Shown here: positions 46,248 through 59,195 of the stretch, one piece after another
Layout of the letters: the number at the start of each line of letters is the position of its first letter
Position numbering within the stretch: the stretch's first letter is position 1
NCBI GenBank assembly: GCA_030512295.1
Contig: JAULSR010000005.1
Span: forward strand, 930,001 to 994,000
Source of the DNA: Bombardia bombarda
Lineage: Eukaryota; Ascomycota; Sordariomycetes; Sordariales; Lasiosphaeriaceae
DNA: 64,000 bases
Direction of reading: 5' to 3'
The notes under the pieces: model-generated
The model's input: the letters and a program-made list of their open reading frames with translations, nothing else
Told to the model about the DNA's origin: nothing
Database searches by the model: none
Made by a program: the position numbers and the translations under genes

Positions 46248-49200
46248 TTTCGGTTGCAGTTGTTGATTTCCAGCGATGGTTAGGCTGGTATTTTAGGTTC
46301 GGAGAGAGGTGGGGAGAATGACGATGCTGCCCAGGATGCAAGCTGAACCAACCGCTAAGTTACAGTTACAATCAAGGTAAGGCGGTCTGTTGGTTGTATC
46401 TAGAGAAAGGGCGAGTACGTAATAGAAATGAAAGAAAAAAAAATGTATAAATTCAAATTCTGACAGAATGGACAATGATGGCAGATGCAGAAAGATGTTG
46501 GTGGTTAAAAGCAAATACGCAGGGTGAAACGACATAAATACGGGAGCACAAGAACCTGTTTATCTGCGAGGATGGAACGCGCAACACCCGGGGCGCTGCT
46601 TATTGTAGCGAGGATCTTCAGCTGCGGGAGCTAAGCAAAGAGGGCTGTGTTGTGGCCCAGTGGCGCAGTTGGCTGCTTGTCTGCTTCCGTGTCTAGTGTG
46701 GACTGAGCGGCGTGGGCATGCCCACCTGATTGGACCAAACGGTCGCCCGAAACTCAGCCCATCAAATAGGTATGGGTGCTAACAGCAGGTAGCCTTGCTG
46801 TCCAACTCACTGTGGGCGGGTCCCCGCTTGCCTCACAGTCCACAGGTTCGCAAAATCCACCACTAGCTGCCCACCTGAGCCACCTCACAGGCTCACCGCG
46901 GGGAAGGTTTGCGCGTCTGGGTAGCTAATCCCGCGACCCTAACCTAACATGGCGCCATGACCCCTAGACCTTGCCGCACTTCACCATGGCCTCGGGACTT
47001 TCCCAGCGGCCTCCCATCATCCCAAGACATACCAAGCCATCGTAGCATGCGTGTTATACCTAACTTCAATCAGATATGTACGTACATACGTGTATGTTTG
47101 TTACGCGCTTACGAAGCTTGAGCTTAGGGCAAAGAGGATGGATAAGTGCATGCCGATTCGCCAAGAAGGACCACCCGACGGGCCGACTTTTGGTGAATAA
47201 CAGCCCTCCTCCCAGCGACCCAACCTCATGGATTCCTCCCAGGCTTCGTCAGACTTTTTTAGTTGCGCTAAGGAAATCCCAAGGCTGGTCGCTGGCCATC
47301 TTACTGTGTAGGAATTGCGTTGCCTGTCCGACCCTTGTGAGCACCCATGTTTGATGGTTAAAACGGCCGCTTCAGATGTGGACTAGACAGGGGTTGGCCA
47401 GCCTGGCACTGAAGTGGTTGTTCACTTGTCAAAGAGCCAGAAACGGCAACCAGTACGACGGGAGCAAGAAGATGAATAGCGGTGGCATCAGGGCAGTCTG
47501 GTTCTTCAATTCACTGGCGTGGGCGTTTGTGACATTATACCACCTAATGCAAGTTCTGAAGAGCAAGCGGGAAGGGAGAATTTTCAGGCAATATTTGCCA
47601 AAGAGGCAAGCCGACGACGTCAAAAGGCTGGGGCTTCGTTTGAGAGGTGGTTGCAATTGAGGTTGCAGTTGGGCTGATCCGTTGATCTGCTTGACGCGCC
47701 CCGCATAAAATAGAGAAGCTCCACTGATGAAGTCAGAATTTTTGAGCAGCCTAGTCCCTTGTAACTCGCAACGCTTGCAGCCCGAATTGCATGGATACAG
47801 AGCCACACGTGCGCGAGTTCAATCGAGGGACCTCCAATGCCGGGCTGGAACCTATTAAACGTCGGGAGACCTGTTTCGGAATAGGCCAGACACAAACGCG
47901 CCTCCAGACATGCGCACGATTAAATGACTTTTTTTTCTTTCACCTAGACTTCTACACGGATAAGGAATTTCTGGAGGTAATGTCGGATTTTGGCGCTTCC
48001 GTTCCCGTGGGAAATGGTTGTGTTGAAAGCACAAGCCCATCGTGTGTAAGAAGCCTAAATTTAGAAGTTCCATTCCTTCGGCACTCCACGTCCGGCGAGT
48101 TGTGGGACCACATCACCTAATCAAGCTCACGAGCTGCTCACCATGGTACCGAAACACAAGGGCCTAGAATTCTCACTGAGCACGATAGTTTTACGTATAA
48201 AAACGCCCTTATCAGTCAACTTGTTTCAAAATCTAAGGAAGATGTCATCAAACATAAAGCACACGATAAGAATTAAGAATCTTTTTACCCAGGTAAACTG
48301 CTCAGGACCGACCACCTTCAAGCGAACCGATGCCTGTGTGCATTCATTTTATCGTTTATCTCGCTTCATTTTTCGGCTCTGGTTGCTGTTTACTGAGCAC
48401 AATTACCCCACGGACTTGACTTTGGGAATGGTAACACGCGGCTCTTTTCGCCAAGCAGACCCGACTCCGTTAAGCTCCGGATGCCCAGCTTGATATATTA
48501 ACCAAGGTAGGCACTGTAGCTAATTTGCACGACGATGGTCTTGGCCTTCTGTTTACCGGGTCCATTCCAAGTTTCGCGAAGCAATATTGGAGATCGGTTC
48601 TGGGCTCGGCCGCGACTGCCGACCTCTCAACTCCCATCCTGTTTCACGCCCTCAACTCATAGATGCTGGGGTCGACCTGCCTATCTGCCTTCCTGCCCTA
48701 TGTGTCCAGCCTAACCAACCCGCCAACCCCCCTACCTTCCATGTTAAACCTCCCGTCCCTGCCGTGTACCTAGGGCGGTTCAAGGCAGGTACCTATGGAG
48801 AACAGGCCGTGGTCTCCTCTTCCCTTGCCAGATGCATTGGGTTTCTGGTCAAGACCGAGATTGGGACCATGACGACGACGAGAAAACAGCCGCGCTTGTC
48901 GACCGCTCTATCTATCAATGCGGTCAGACAGACACCTTACCTCCTTACGTATCCGTACCCCAAGCACCGCCAGATTCGTGCTGTGAGCTTCTGCATCAGC
49001 GGGGGATCGACAAAGCGGGCAGGTAGGTAACCTAACTGCTACCAAGTTGCAGCACGTCTTTGCTCGGATTTGATTTCTCAGCCTGAGATGTCGAATCAGC
49101 AACGTCAATTGCATGTCTTGACTCTTGGGACGGCAAGGCTTGAGTTGTCCAGTGACTCCCATCAGGGCGCCTCACCGCTCCGTTAGGACCAATAAAGAGG

Positions 49201-52010
49201 TCATGTGTCGTCTGGCATGGCATAAAAGAGCTACGTACAGCTACAGGACCCGGGGTCTGAAGGGGGGCCCCGCATTTTGCAAGGTACCGCGATAGGTACT
49301 GATTACCACAGTTATCTTCCCAGATGGAGATGGCGTCGGATGCTCGCTAAGTGGATGTCGGAAGGTCGTAAAGTCGCATCCATCATACAGCAGAGCAGCG
49401 GCGGGATGTATCCCACCGCTGTGTGCCGGCCTCTACAGAATACCTCCCCCGCACAATGCGATTTATCGAGAGCGCCGTGCATATATATATACATAGTTGT
49501 ATATATATAATACGCGAATGAAATGCAGCCCAATTCTTCCGTCCTCTTTTCAGATAGGACCAACCTTACAAGTGGGAGACATGATATAAATAAGTCCAGT
49601 AGCGGCCCTGCCCATTTCCATCTCCACCATTGCAGAAAGCCGTTCTGCAAGCCAGGAATCTGTTGTTCAGTTCACCTACCTTCCCACTGACAACGCAGCG
49701 TGGCCGTCGTGATAAGGTGCTAACAACTGTGGACACCTGCTAGGGGGTGTTGAGTGTTGAGCCGCGTCATTCGACTCCAAGGTTCAGAGACCGTCGCCCC
49801 CTGTCCTGTCATCATTTTTGGTTACAGATTGAGACAGGTTGACTTACTGCTAGAATCAGAGCCCCGGAAATAGGAGACCCAGGAGATCCAAGCATACCAC
49901 GCATCCCACATCCCACATCCCACATCCCACATCCCACATTCCAAACATTCCACATCCCACGTTCCTTGATTCAATGGACTACCTACCTTAGGTATGAGAC
50001 AGCCCACAGCAGGCAGACCGAGCAGCGGGATTGATGGATGGACTGGGGAAAGAGCCCCCCGCCGCTAATCATTACCCTTACCTTAGGTACCTACCTACTG
50101 CTCCCGCGGTTGCACACACCCATTGTCCGGCTGCATCCGTGCACCAGCCAGGCTCCCAGGCCAGGCAAAAGCAGCTAGCCAGGCCTCGCAGGCTAGCCAG
50201 GCTAGCGTAGCGTAGCGAGCGTAGGAAGGCGGGCTCGAGGCGAGCTTCCAGGCATCTTGCATTGTCAGACCAAATCTCGATGGAACCTTTGAGGCTTTAA
50301 CTGTGCCCCACTCACCACTCATCAACCAGGAAGAGAGGCACGTGCCACTCGCAGTTTCCATTCTAGCCAATCTACGCCACCAACAGCAGGACAGCACCAC
50401 CAAGCAGTTCCCAGCACTGTCCAGGACTGTCCAGCACCACCACTCACCAGTGACTGACCAGTAGCACACCACCAGCAACACCACCATCTGCATCAGCTCC
50501 TTCCACAAAGCCAAAAACCTTGGCCACTGGAAACCACAAAACCCGGATTGCAATCTCCTGTTATCTTCCCGTTGGCGTTTCTTTGACATCTCGGCGGAGA
50601 CACGCCTGTGGTCAACAGCAACCCACGCACCCAAGAATCCAAGCCCTTGGCCATTCCATTCCATGCTGTTGCTGCTCAGCCGCTCGCTCTACCTAATCCC
50701 ATACTTCACCTACTACCAACACTCTGTCTCTGTCTCGTTCTGCCGCATTGGTACGGAGCGACCCGACGGCCTGATTGCCCAGTTGATGTCGGCCTGCAGA
50801 ACTGCAGAACTCCAAGTCATCCCAAAGACAGCATCGTCAGCGTCAGCAGCCTTTCATTCCTCGACACACACGGTGCAACTTTCGTAGATAGTCAGTCGGT
50901 CCGCCACCACTCCACAAGGTCAAGGACAGTCACAGCGACCAAAACAGAAAGGCCGCCAATCAGCCTCACACCCGCGGACTGGCAAAAGTTTATTGGCGTC
51001 AGTCGATACATACCGCCCCGCTCTGCGTCTGCGTCTGCGTCTGCGTCTTCGTCCCAGCAGGTCCCGGACACCCCACTCTGCTTCTGCTTCTGCTTCTACA
51101 AGGTGCCGTCTTCAACTTTTTGTTCTCGAAGCCACCCTTCACTACCTACCTTATGCGCGCCATCATATCCTGTGACCAATCCCCAATCGAACCAAACCCA
51201 AACCTGGACGAACCAGCGCTGGCCTGAAGACATAGTCGATCGGCCATCTTCGTCGCATTATCAGCTGGTTTTTCCTTTGAAGCCTTGGCTCCTGTCGTCT
51301 CCTGCTCGACACGGCGGCGAACAGTACGACACACACATCCTTTGGCGCCTTTGCACCAAGCTACCCGATCCCGAAGTGTCACTCCAGCCTTGGCACACTA
51401 GTAGACTGGCAAGTTTATTCCTCGGCTTCCTTCCTTGTCTCTCGTACGTTTCCCAAACTCCTTTCAACTCGCATCATCTCCACAGACTTGTTCCATCCCA
51501 TTTTTTGTCACTGTCCAGCTGCACTTGTCGTCAAGTCGTCACTGGCCGTCTTCTCCAGACTCCTGACTCGAAGGGGGCAAACGAGGCTGACACCAAACTT
51601 TGTTCCGTCTTCCCAGGCCCGACTCTACAGTGGCTCGCCTCCGCTACGTCCTAACGCCGGCACCGCTACCAATCGAGCTGACTTGCGCCATCTCTCAGTA
51701 ACCGATACCACAATTCCTCACCTTCTACTTCGGATTTCTCGGTCACTCTCGTCTCTAAACACGGATACATCATCGGGACCTCGGTCTACTACCGCTAGCC
51801 GCCTGCTATTCTGTCTCGATAGACTCTATCATCCTCCCTAGTCTGTTGGGGTGTCGAGACTTCAAAACATCGCTTCTAGACGGGTGCAGCGGTAGGCTGT
51901 GTGGGTATTCAAAGGCGACTTTGCCGGAACCACAAACCTGACACGCGCACGCCGTCCAGCCCCTTCATTCTCTTTTCAGAGCCACCCAGGCGCTCTGATA
52001 TCGAGAAACA
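46248..52010. other. Long spacer and PPZ leader region, no supported gene
   Basis: This covers the promoter of the SUR7-like gene and a long upstream region of PPZ. It holds a CATCCCA tandem array (49902-49943), a TA-rich inverted repeat (49480-49513) and repeated TGCGTC/TGCTTC hexamers near 51020-51095. A 348-codon frame from 50608 is Ser/Thr/Leu-rich and low in complexity, and is better read as a CT-rich leader than as a protein. Confidence 0.45.
49902..49943 (+). repeat. CATCCCA heptamer array
   Basis: Five perfect and one imperfect copy of CATCCCA follow each other, then related CATTCCA-like units up to about 49960. It is a simple minisatellite without spacers. Confidence 0.9.
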
Positions 52011-53750
52011 ATGGGCAACCAACCATCCAAAGATGCCGGTGCAAGGTCTTCCAAGTCCGCCGGTGCCGATGACCGAGGGGCACAGGAGACCCTGCAGTCA
52101 TACCCATCTTTCACCAGATCCGACACAAAGGAGTCGTCGCGGTCCTTCCGCTCCCTTCGCTCAAAAATACCCGGGTCGGGGTCGGGAAGGAACGATAGCC
52201 CCCGCAACTCGACTATACTCTCTAATGGAGAGATACCCGAAAAGTCGGACGCGGCTTCAGTCAAGTCTGGAAAGAGTGGCCGATCGGCGATGACTCGAAT
52301 CAGCCGCGCCGACTCTTACCCCCCACCAGACTCGCCGTCATCGATCGATACCGCCACGGTGAGCTCCCCAGTAGGCGATGAGCCCCCGCCGTCCCCACTT
52401 CAGTCCAACTCCATGAAGACAGGACTTCATGACGTCGCCGCCGCGCAGGCAAGCGGGGAAGTCGACCAAGTTTCGGATCAACCGCCTCACGGAGGCGGTA
52501 ACCCAAGCCTGCCGAACCAGCAACCGGGACAGTCCATTCTCGTCAAGCGCGAGAACACTATCAATCCAGTCTATGATAATGCCTTGCAGCCAGATACGAG
52601 CAAGGAAGATGTAGCTGCCGGTGTTGCCATGGGCGAGATCAAAGACATCGACCTGGACGACTTCATCAAACGACTCTTGGACGCCGCATATGCCGGCAAA
52701 GTGACCAAAAGCGTCTGCCTTAAGAACGCCGAAATAGTTGCGATATGCCATCGTGCTCGGGAGTGCCTTCTCTCCCAACCCGCTCTCCTCGAATTGGATG
52801 CTCCCGTCAAGATTGTAGGTGATGTTCATGGCCAATACACGGACCTCATCCGGATGTTCGAGATGTGTGGCTTTCCACCAAGCTCAAACTTCTTGTTCCT
52901 TGGCGACTACGTTGATCGGGGAAAGCAATCACTTGAGACAATCCTGCTACTTCTCTGCTACAAGCTCAAGTACCCAGAGAACTTCTTTTTGCTCCGTGGC
53001 AATCACGAATGCGCCAACGTCACCCGGGTGTATGGCTTCTATGATGAATGCAAACGGCGGTGCAATGTGAAGATTTGGAAGACTTTCATTGACACTTTCA
53101 ATACCCTTCCCATTGCTGCAATCGTTGCTGGCAAGATCTTCTGTGTCCATGGAGGTCTGTCGCCGGCCCTCAGCCACATGGACGACATCCGAAACATCGC
53201 CCGACCTACAGACGTCCCTGACTATGGGCTTCTAAATGACTTGCTATGGTCCGATCCCGCTGATATGGAGCAGGATTGGGAGGCCAATGAGAGGGGTGTC
53301 AGTTATTGTTTTGGAAAGAAAGTCATCACGGATTTTCTTGCTACTCATGATTTTGATTTGGTCTGCCGTGCACACATGGTGGTTGAAGACGGCTACGAAT
53401 TTTTCAATGACCGCGTTCTCGTCACTGTATTCAGTGCACCTAATGTAAGCATTCGCAGCTATGGTGATGCAGGCAAGGAGATGCTTCAATTGCTAACTAT
53501 GGAACAAACAGTATTGCGGAGAGTTTGACAACTGGGGTGCTGTCATGTCTGTATCTTCAGAGCTTCTGTGCAGTTTTGAGCTACTGAAACCGCTCGACTC
53601 GAATGCTCTGAAAAGTCACATCAAGAAGGGCAGACATAAGCGTAACCACATGTTGAATAGTCCGGTAAGTTCCATACCCACTCTGACGCTGTGTGGCTGC
53701 TTAGCTAACAATGAATCAAGCCCGCGAGTGTGTACCCTCAAAGCGTCTGA
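52011..53750 (+). CDS. PPZ1: Serine/threonine phosphatase PPZ
   Basis: Exons 52011..53444, 53512..53664 and 53721..53750 (phase 0 introns GTAAGC..ACAG and GTAAGT..CAAG) encode 538 residues. The protein starts MGNQPSK, an N-myristoylation signal, followed by about 210 disordered Ser/Pro-rich residues. The PP1-like catalytic domain spans about 214-525 with GDVHGQ (270), GDYVDRG (298) and LRGNHE (328) as metal-binding motifs, then HGGLSP and the SAPNYCGEFDNWGA block spanning the first intron. The tail ends ASVYPQSV. PPZ enzymes are fungal-specific plasma-membrane phosphatases inhibited by Hal3 and control potassium transport, salt tolerance and cell-wall integrity. Length, N-tail and C-tail all agree with the family. 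The long CT-rich leader may contain upstream ORFs. Confidence 0.97.
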
Positions 53751-55454
53751 GTTTGGAATCGAAGCCTATAGAGAGGGCATTAATAGTTGGAGTGTGTATT
53801 CACTCTTGGAAAGCGAGAGCGGGATTCGAGAGGGCCCCCGTGTCGGGTGGGGAGCGATGCCTTCTTTTCTACCGCTAGACAAATAACAGGAAGCCGATCC
53901 GCGGGTTCAGGCGAGAGGAGAGCACGTTGAGTTGAGTTGAGACGAGTTGAGTTGGGTTGGTGATTGGCGGGAATCAATCCAGGACGGGCGCTGAATCAGA
54001 CAAACCGAGTTATTTTTTTTGGTTTATTTCTCGGAGTTGCCTTTTGCCGGCGGTGCAGGAAAGCTGGCAGGCACGTGGCCGACACATTGCATTCACGCAG
54101 GCCAATGTGGAATTGCGGGGAGAGGGGACAAGATATAATCATGGATGAGGAAGCAAAGCATGGTGGAGGCGCGTCTATCTGTGCTCGACTACACATTACA
54201 CGCCCATGGGGCATCGAGACCGGTGATAAACGAGGAGAGTCGGGTCACGAAGTCCCTTCAAAGGCGTCTGTGGGATGGATTATAATACAGAAACAGAAGC
54301 GGCCAGCAGATGACTACCACCTACTACACTACATATGATGGATGTATGCATATATGCATACATTTTGTTCACTTGGCCACTTGCGCACGGGCAGACGGAT
54401 AGATACGCCAACAACATCCATCCCCTTGAGCCAGCATAAGCAACAACCCCGCCTCCCCCAACCAACCTCCTTCCACTTGTGTAATTTCCTTGTTCGACAA
54501 TGATTTGCATATGTTTTTATGTTTTTTGTGGGGGGATTAATCCGGTGCTGGCACTCAACTTGCGGTTTTTCTTTTTGTGTGGTTTTTGCCTCGGCTTCAC
54601 GTCTCTGGGTTGGTTGGATGAGGAATCAAAAATAAACAGGAATCGGTGGGGCCGCAAGGGTACGGAAAGAAGGGGCCTAGGGAGGGGTGTGGTGTTTGTG
54701 TGAGTGTCCGTCTTTCTGTATCATGTGTATTTGTGATAGCGTCTGTTGTGTCAGGGCGCGATGATGCCAAGGCATTTCTAATCATTTTAGCTTTCGGGTA
54801 CGGTTTTTTTCTTTTGCGGTATGGGCGTTTTGTATGCTATTCTTTCCCCTTTTGTCAGTCTGTCTGGTTTGTTGTTGGTTGTTGGTCAGTTCTTTACATA
54901 AGGTTGGGTTCCTTTTTCTCTTACGAAGTCGAACCTGGGGGCATTGAGGACCTCCATAGGTATTTGGGAATGGAAGTGGCAGTAGAACAAATACCTATTT
55001 GTGTGTAAGACCTTTGCTAGCCATGCATACAATACAATCGTGCAAATGGCGAAGGTGCATATTGTTGTATTCGCAGTCCGAACGAGGCTGTGACTTTGGT
55101 TGAACTTTATAGAATTATGTCTATATGACTATATCCACATCTCTGCAGCCTGCCTCTCTTACCTACCCTAGCTGGCTATCTGATCGTATCTATGATCCCT
55201 CCGAGGTATCTAAAATTCCTGAGTAAAGGTCAGATCTTACTCTGAGCTCTGGACTCATTCCGTCTCTAAAAAGAAACGTAGTGACCTTCTCTTCCTGAAT
55301 TTTCCCATCACCTCACTCTCCTTAACCGCAAGATACCCTGTTTTCTGACCGACCAAAAAGCCCCTTGGCAGTACAGTCAGTTGCCTGTAGACCAAAAACT
55401 CCAACAAATGCACTCATACAGATTTCCCCACCGCCCGACCACTGCTCAGAGATA
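53751..55454. other. Convergent spacer between PPZ and KMT6
   Basis: Two 3' flanks of convergent genes. GAGTTGAGTTG-type repeats occur near 53925-53960 and a T-rich stretch near 54500-54910. No gene was recognised. Confidence 0.5.
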
Positions 55455-58400
55455 TTAGGCCTCATCATTTCTATACCGAAGCGGTTTCTGTCGCTTCCTT
55501 GCTGAGCGATCCACCACTGAATCGTCATCGTCATCATCGTCCATACCAGCATCGGACATGGGCTGGAAATTCTCTTGTCGGAACAGCAGCGAGCTTCCGC
55601 TCATGCGGACTTCATCTTCCCCACCTGATTCATATTCAGCGGCCTTGCGTTTGCGGCTGACAGCACCACTGCTTACGCTCCCGCTTCCTCCTCCTCCACC
55701 TCCGCTCAAGGAATGGTCGGGTCCACGGCTCCGGACTGATCCATTCTGCCTCGTAAGCAGCATATCATCCAAATCCTCAGCACCAATCCTAGCAAACTCT
55801 GGCGTCTTATTCTTGGCATTTGGGGCAGTCACGTCGTCCTTCATGTTCTCTCCATCCCTCACATTTGTTGTTGTCTTTGTGACCACGGGTCGGAGATGCT
55901 TAGGCTTCCGGCCGGCGCCAGGGCGTGCACCGCCTCTCTTTGACTTAACTGGCTGGGCAGGAGATTGTAAAGGCGTCTGACTTGTAACACCAGAGAGACC
56001 GCTATTTTCGGATTCGAGGCTGGCGACACCACTACCGATTCCAAATTGCAGCTCTGAATTTGTGGATGATCTGTTCAGGCGACGGGGTCGCGAGGGAGTA
56101 TCGGCATTGAGACTTTCATCTTGGCTATCGCCGATTTCGATGACCGGGCGGGAGACATCAGCGCCCTCGCCTCCAGCATTCAGAACCGGTGGCTGTTTCT
56201 TCTTACGCCCAGCACCTGGCCTTTTGCCGCCACGCTTCTTACGACGCCGCGGGGTATGCTCTTCATACTCGTCTGCTATATCATCCGGCCATTCTAGCGG
56301 CTCGTCTTCGCCCGAGTCTCGGTTTGCCGCTCCCTTGCGCGCTTTGCTCATGTCCTTGCCCTTCGTCCTAGTTGTGGTCTTTCGCGCTGTACCACCGCGC
56401 TGGGCGTTGCTCTTCCGCTTTTGAGCTGCTGTCCTCAGATCGCCACTTTCACTCTGCTTATCGTCATCTTTGTCCAGGAGCTTCTTGGTTAGGTTCGGAA
56501 AGTTGTCGCCGTAGTTAAAGAACAGCTCTTCGCCCGCCTTTATATCACGAAGACCCGTGAATTTGATGCGGTACTCGCCGTTGACGTACAAGATCTTGGG
56601 CGTAATATTGGACCCCTTTCGGTCATACTCGGACGCATGGTTGATGTATCGGCTAAGATTGCCGTAGATGGCTGCGTCAACCCAGATGCCCTCATGTTCC
56701 AAGAGTGTAAAAAGGTACGAGCTGTTTGACTCCTCGTTAAAAACATCACCGCGACGAGCTTCGCGCCGAACACCCTCGTCATGTGTTATAAGCTCGCCGG
56801 TGTATTCGATGACGAATTCATCCTGGGCGATATCTTCGGCGGTGAAAAGCCCGTACCCACAACCTTCAAGTTGTGACTTGCCGAGTAACACTTGCTTCGC
56901 AGCACCACGTTGGAGAGGAACGTTCTGGCAGCCAGTCGCGTGGAGATGATCGTCTCGTGCATTTTCAGGGTCGGCCCTCTCCAGTGCTCCACATCCTTTA
57001 CAAAGAACTGGATCGCATTCCCGGTTGAGCTGAACACAAATGCATGGTTTTCCTTCTTTCTGTCGTTGGAGGCATGTCTTGCCCGACGAGTGGCAGGCGC
57101 ATCCCTTGAACTTGAGAGCACATGTCTCTGCCGTACAATGACAGAACCTGTCACATAAAATTGGGTGTGAGTAGTTGCTGGCGCAGGGGCAACCGTTACC
57201 CACTGTGCATGGCCCGTCGTGGTGGCAGGGTTCAGAGAGCTCGCGCATCGCATGCTCGTGAGTTATCGTGTTGTCCGACCAGTCTCCCAATAACTGCTTC
57301 TTTTTGCGGTCATACCAGTTGACCGGCTTGACTTTGGGCATCTCGGTGCGTGGCTCAATGTGAGGTAGTTTCAAGTCCAGGTCCCTCAATTTCCCATACA
57401 CGTCCCAGCATCTGCGACCCAGTATAGCAGCAACAAAACATTGGGCTTTCAACGAGCGGCTGAAACCAATCGTAGCAAATACTTGTTCAAGAACCTGTAT
57501 CTCGTCGGCCGTCCACATCAGAACAGGGTGGTTGCGGTTGCCAACATCGTAGTTGCGGTAACACTGATTCTTACACGGCTGATGCTGCACTGTCATGGTG
57601 TTGGCCGCGTTTGGTGGCCTGTTCCTCTCGGCCTCGACTTGAATGAGCCACTTCTCCCTCAGTGTCCGTGCCAGGCCGCCATTCACCTCAATTGAGAACG
57701 TCCCTCTCTGATTGTCTGTGTCGTAGTCGCCATGCTCGCAATCGTGGCTGAAGCAGATGAGACAACCAAGGATTGAATAGCTGGCTAAAGCTGCCTCAAT
57801 CTTGGGCATCAGGTCCGGATCGCCCTGCTTCTGTGAGCTTGGGGTATCTTTGGCTCGCTTATTGTCCACGATGGTCTCGACTGATTTATCAAGGAGAAGA
57901 ATATCGCGCAGAGTTGCACGCCGCCTTTTCTGTGGGTCATTGAAGACAAGGTCAAATGCTTCGGTGAAATTCTTTGCTCCTCTTAGCACCTGGGGCGAGC
58001 CGCGATGCGGAGGGTGCGCATCGCGAATGTGTGATTTCTGCTGCGGAGTAATGGCATCGTCAGGTTCGGTCTGAGATGCCATGTAATGAATAAGTGCTTG
58101 CTTGTCGCATCCCATGCTCAGATCGCGTAGCCAGCGGCCCAGGTACATGGAAAGCGTCGCAGCATACTCATCCCGTTCTCTCCTGGCAACCTTCTGATAG
58201 CGGTCCTGGATTTTGAAACCGGATTGGTGATCCAGCTTCTCAAGCTCGACGAGCCAGCCGTTATATTTCTTCTCCTCGGTGGAGTTGGGGTCTACATCCC
58301 TGAGATGAGGAACGAAGTTGAGCATGGTGTTCGGGGCGAGAATGTTTTTGCGAATCTCTACGTGGTGAAATCGGTAGCCAGGAACAGCTTCCCGGTCGGT

Positions 58401-59195
58401 CTTTATGCCGACGACAGGATGCAGGACCTTGCGCCCAGAACCCTTTGATTTCCCATGATCACCATTATGTTGCTGCCGCGGACATTAGATTTCCGCAATA
58501 TCGTGAGGTAGCTTGAAAGGATTAAGCCTTAGTCAGAAGACGGCTTTTGTGCAACTGACCTTGAATTTCACAGTCATGACGTCCACTTCAAGATCAAGAG
58601 CACCATTATCGATGGCAATGGACTTCATATCAGTAAGATGGTCGACAGAGCTCACATGTCTCCGCACTTGAGCCTTCTTCTCGGCCTCCTCGATCACATA
58701 GCCGACGAGGCGAGCATGTCCTTGGCCTATTGCGTGGGAAAAGGTACGAAGTTTGGCAGCGATAGTAGCCACCGAGAGGTCTGAGTACTTTGAATTCGGG
58801 GTCTGATTGAGTAGAACCAGTGGAGCCCTTGAGGCGGCGATCAAGTCCTGGGAGAAATGCTTTGGTGGACTGCTTTGGATGCTCGAGGCTTGCGACGACC
58901 CTGGAATCACAATGTTCTCCTTGAGTGTAAAGCGAGCTGAGTTTGAGGGAGTGCCAAAGGGGATACCGATATTCCTGGCTAACGCTGGGTTTCTTGTCGC
59001 TGTTAGATTCCGGGCAGCGTCGCCGTTCCTATAGTCGTCCGCATCCACATCCTCGACATCGCCCAAGTGAATATCCACGCTGCCGCTATCGACTGAGATG
59101 GCGTCCTCTAGCAAAGATCCACTCTTCGCGGTAGAGTTGCCAAGATTCTCAAAAACGGAAGGCATCGCGGCAGTGATGGCTTCTTCGAACGGCAT
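55455..59195 (-). CDS. KMT6: Histone H3K27 methyltransferase KMT6 / E(z), PRC2 catalytic subunit
   Basis: Exons 59195..58560 and 58472..55455 (phase 0 intron GTCAGT..GGCAG with CTAAT branch site) encode 1217 residues. The N-terminal half carries PRC2-contact regions and a SANT-like segment (WTADEIQVLEQVFATIG, about res 530). The Cys-rich CXC domain lies at about 627-709 (CHHDGPC ... CKGCG), and the SET domain at about 737-867 with the cofactor and catalytic motifs SRYINHASE and FFNYGDN. PRC2 deposits H3K27me3, silencing accessory and secondary-metabolite genes in many fungi. The C-terminal tail of about 350 residues is long and basic or acidic in turn, and contains two copies of an AT-hook-like motif, RGG(K/A)RPGAGRK, at about 958-968 and 1058-1068. 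Start ATG 59195 gives MPFEEAITAAMPS; the frame further upstream lacks conservation character. Confidence 0.97.

Noticed and set aside
46655..46700. tRNA-like A box (TGGCGCAGTTGG)
   Set aside because: No B box and no cloverleaf follow.
47376..48120. Frames of about 94 and 109 codons in the SUR7-PPZ spacer
   Set aside because: Composition is chance-like, with no neighbouring exons or motifs.
49902..49960. CRISPR-like direct repeats
   Set aside because: Units are contiguous 7-mers without spacers, and the genome is fungal.
50608..51654. 348-codon frame upstream of PPZ
   Set aside because: Low-complexity Ser/Thr/Leu/Pro composition from CT-rich DNA, overlapping frames of equal quality and no domain; better explained as a PPZ leader and promoter.
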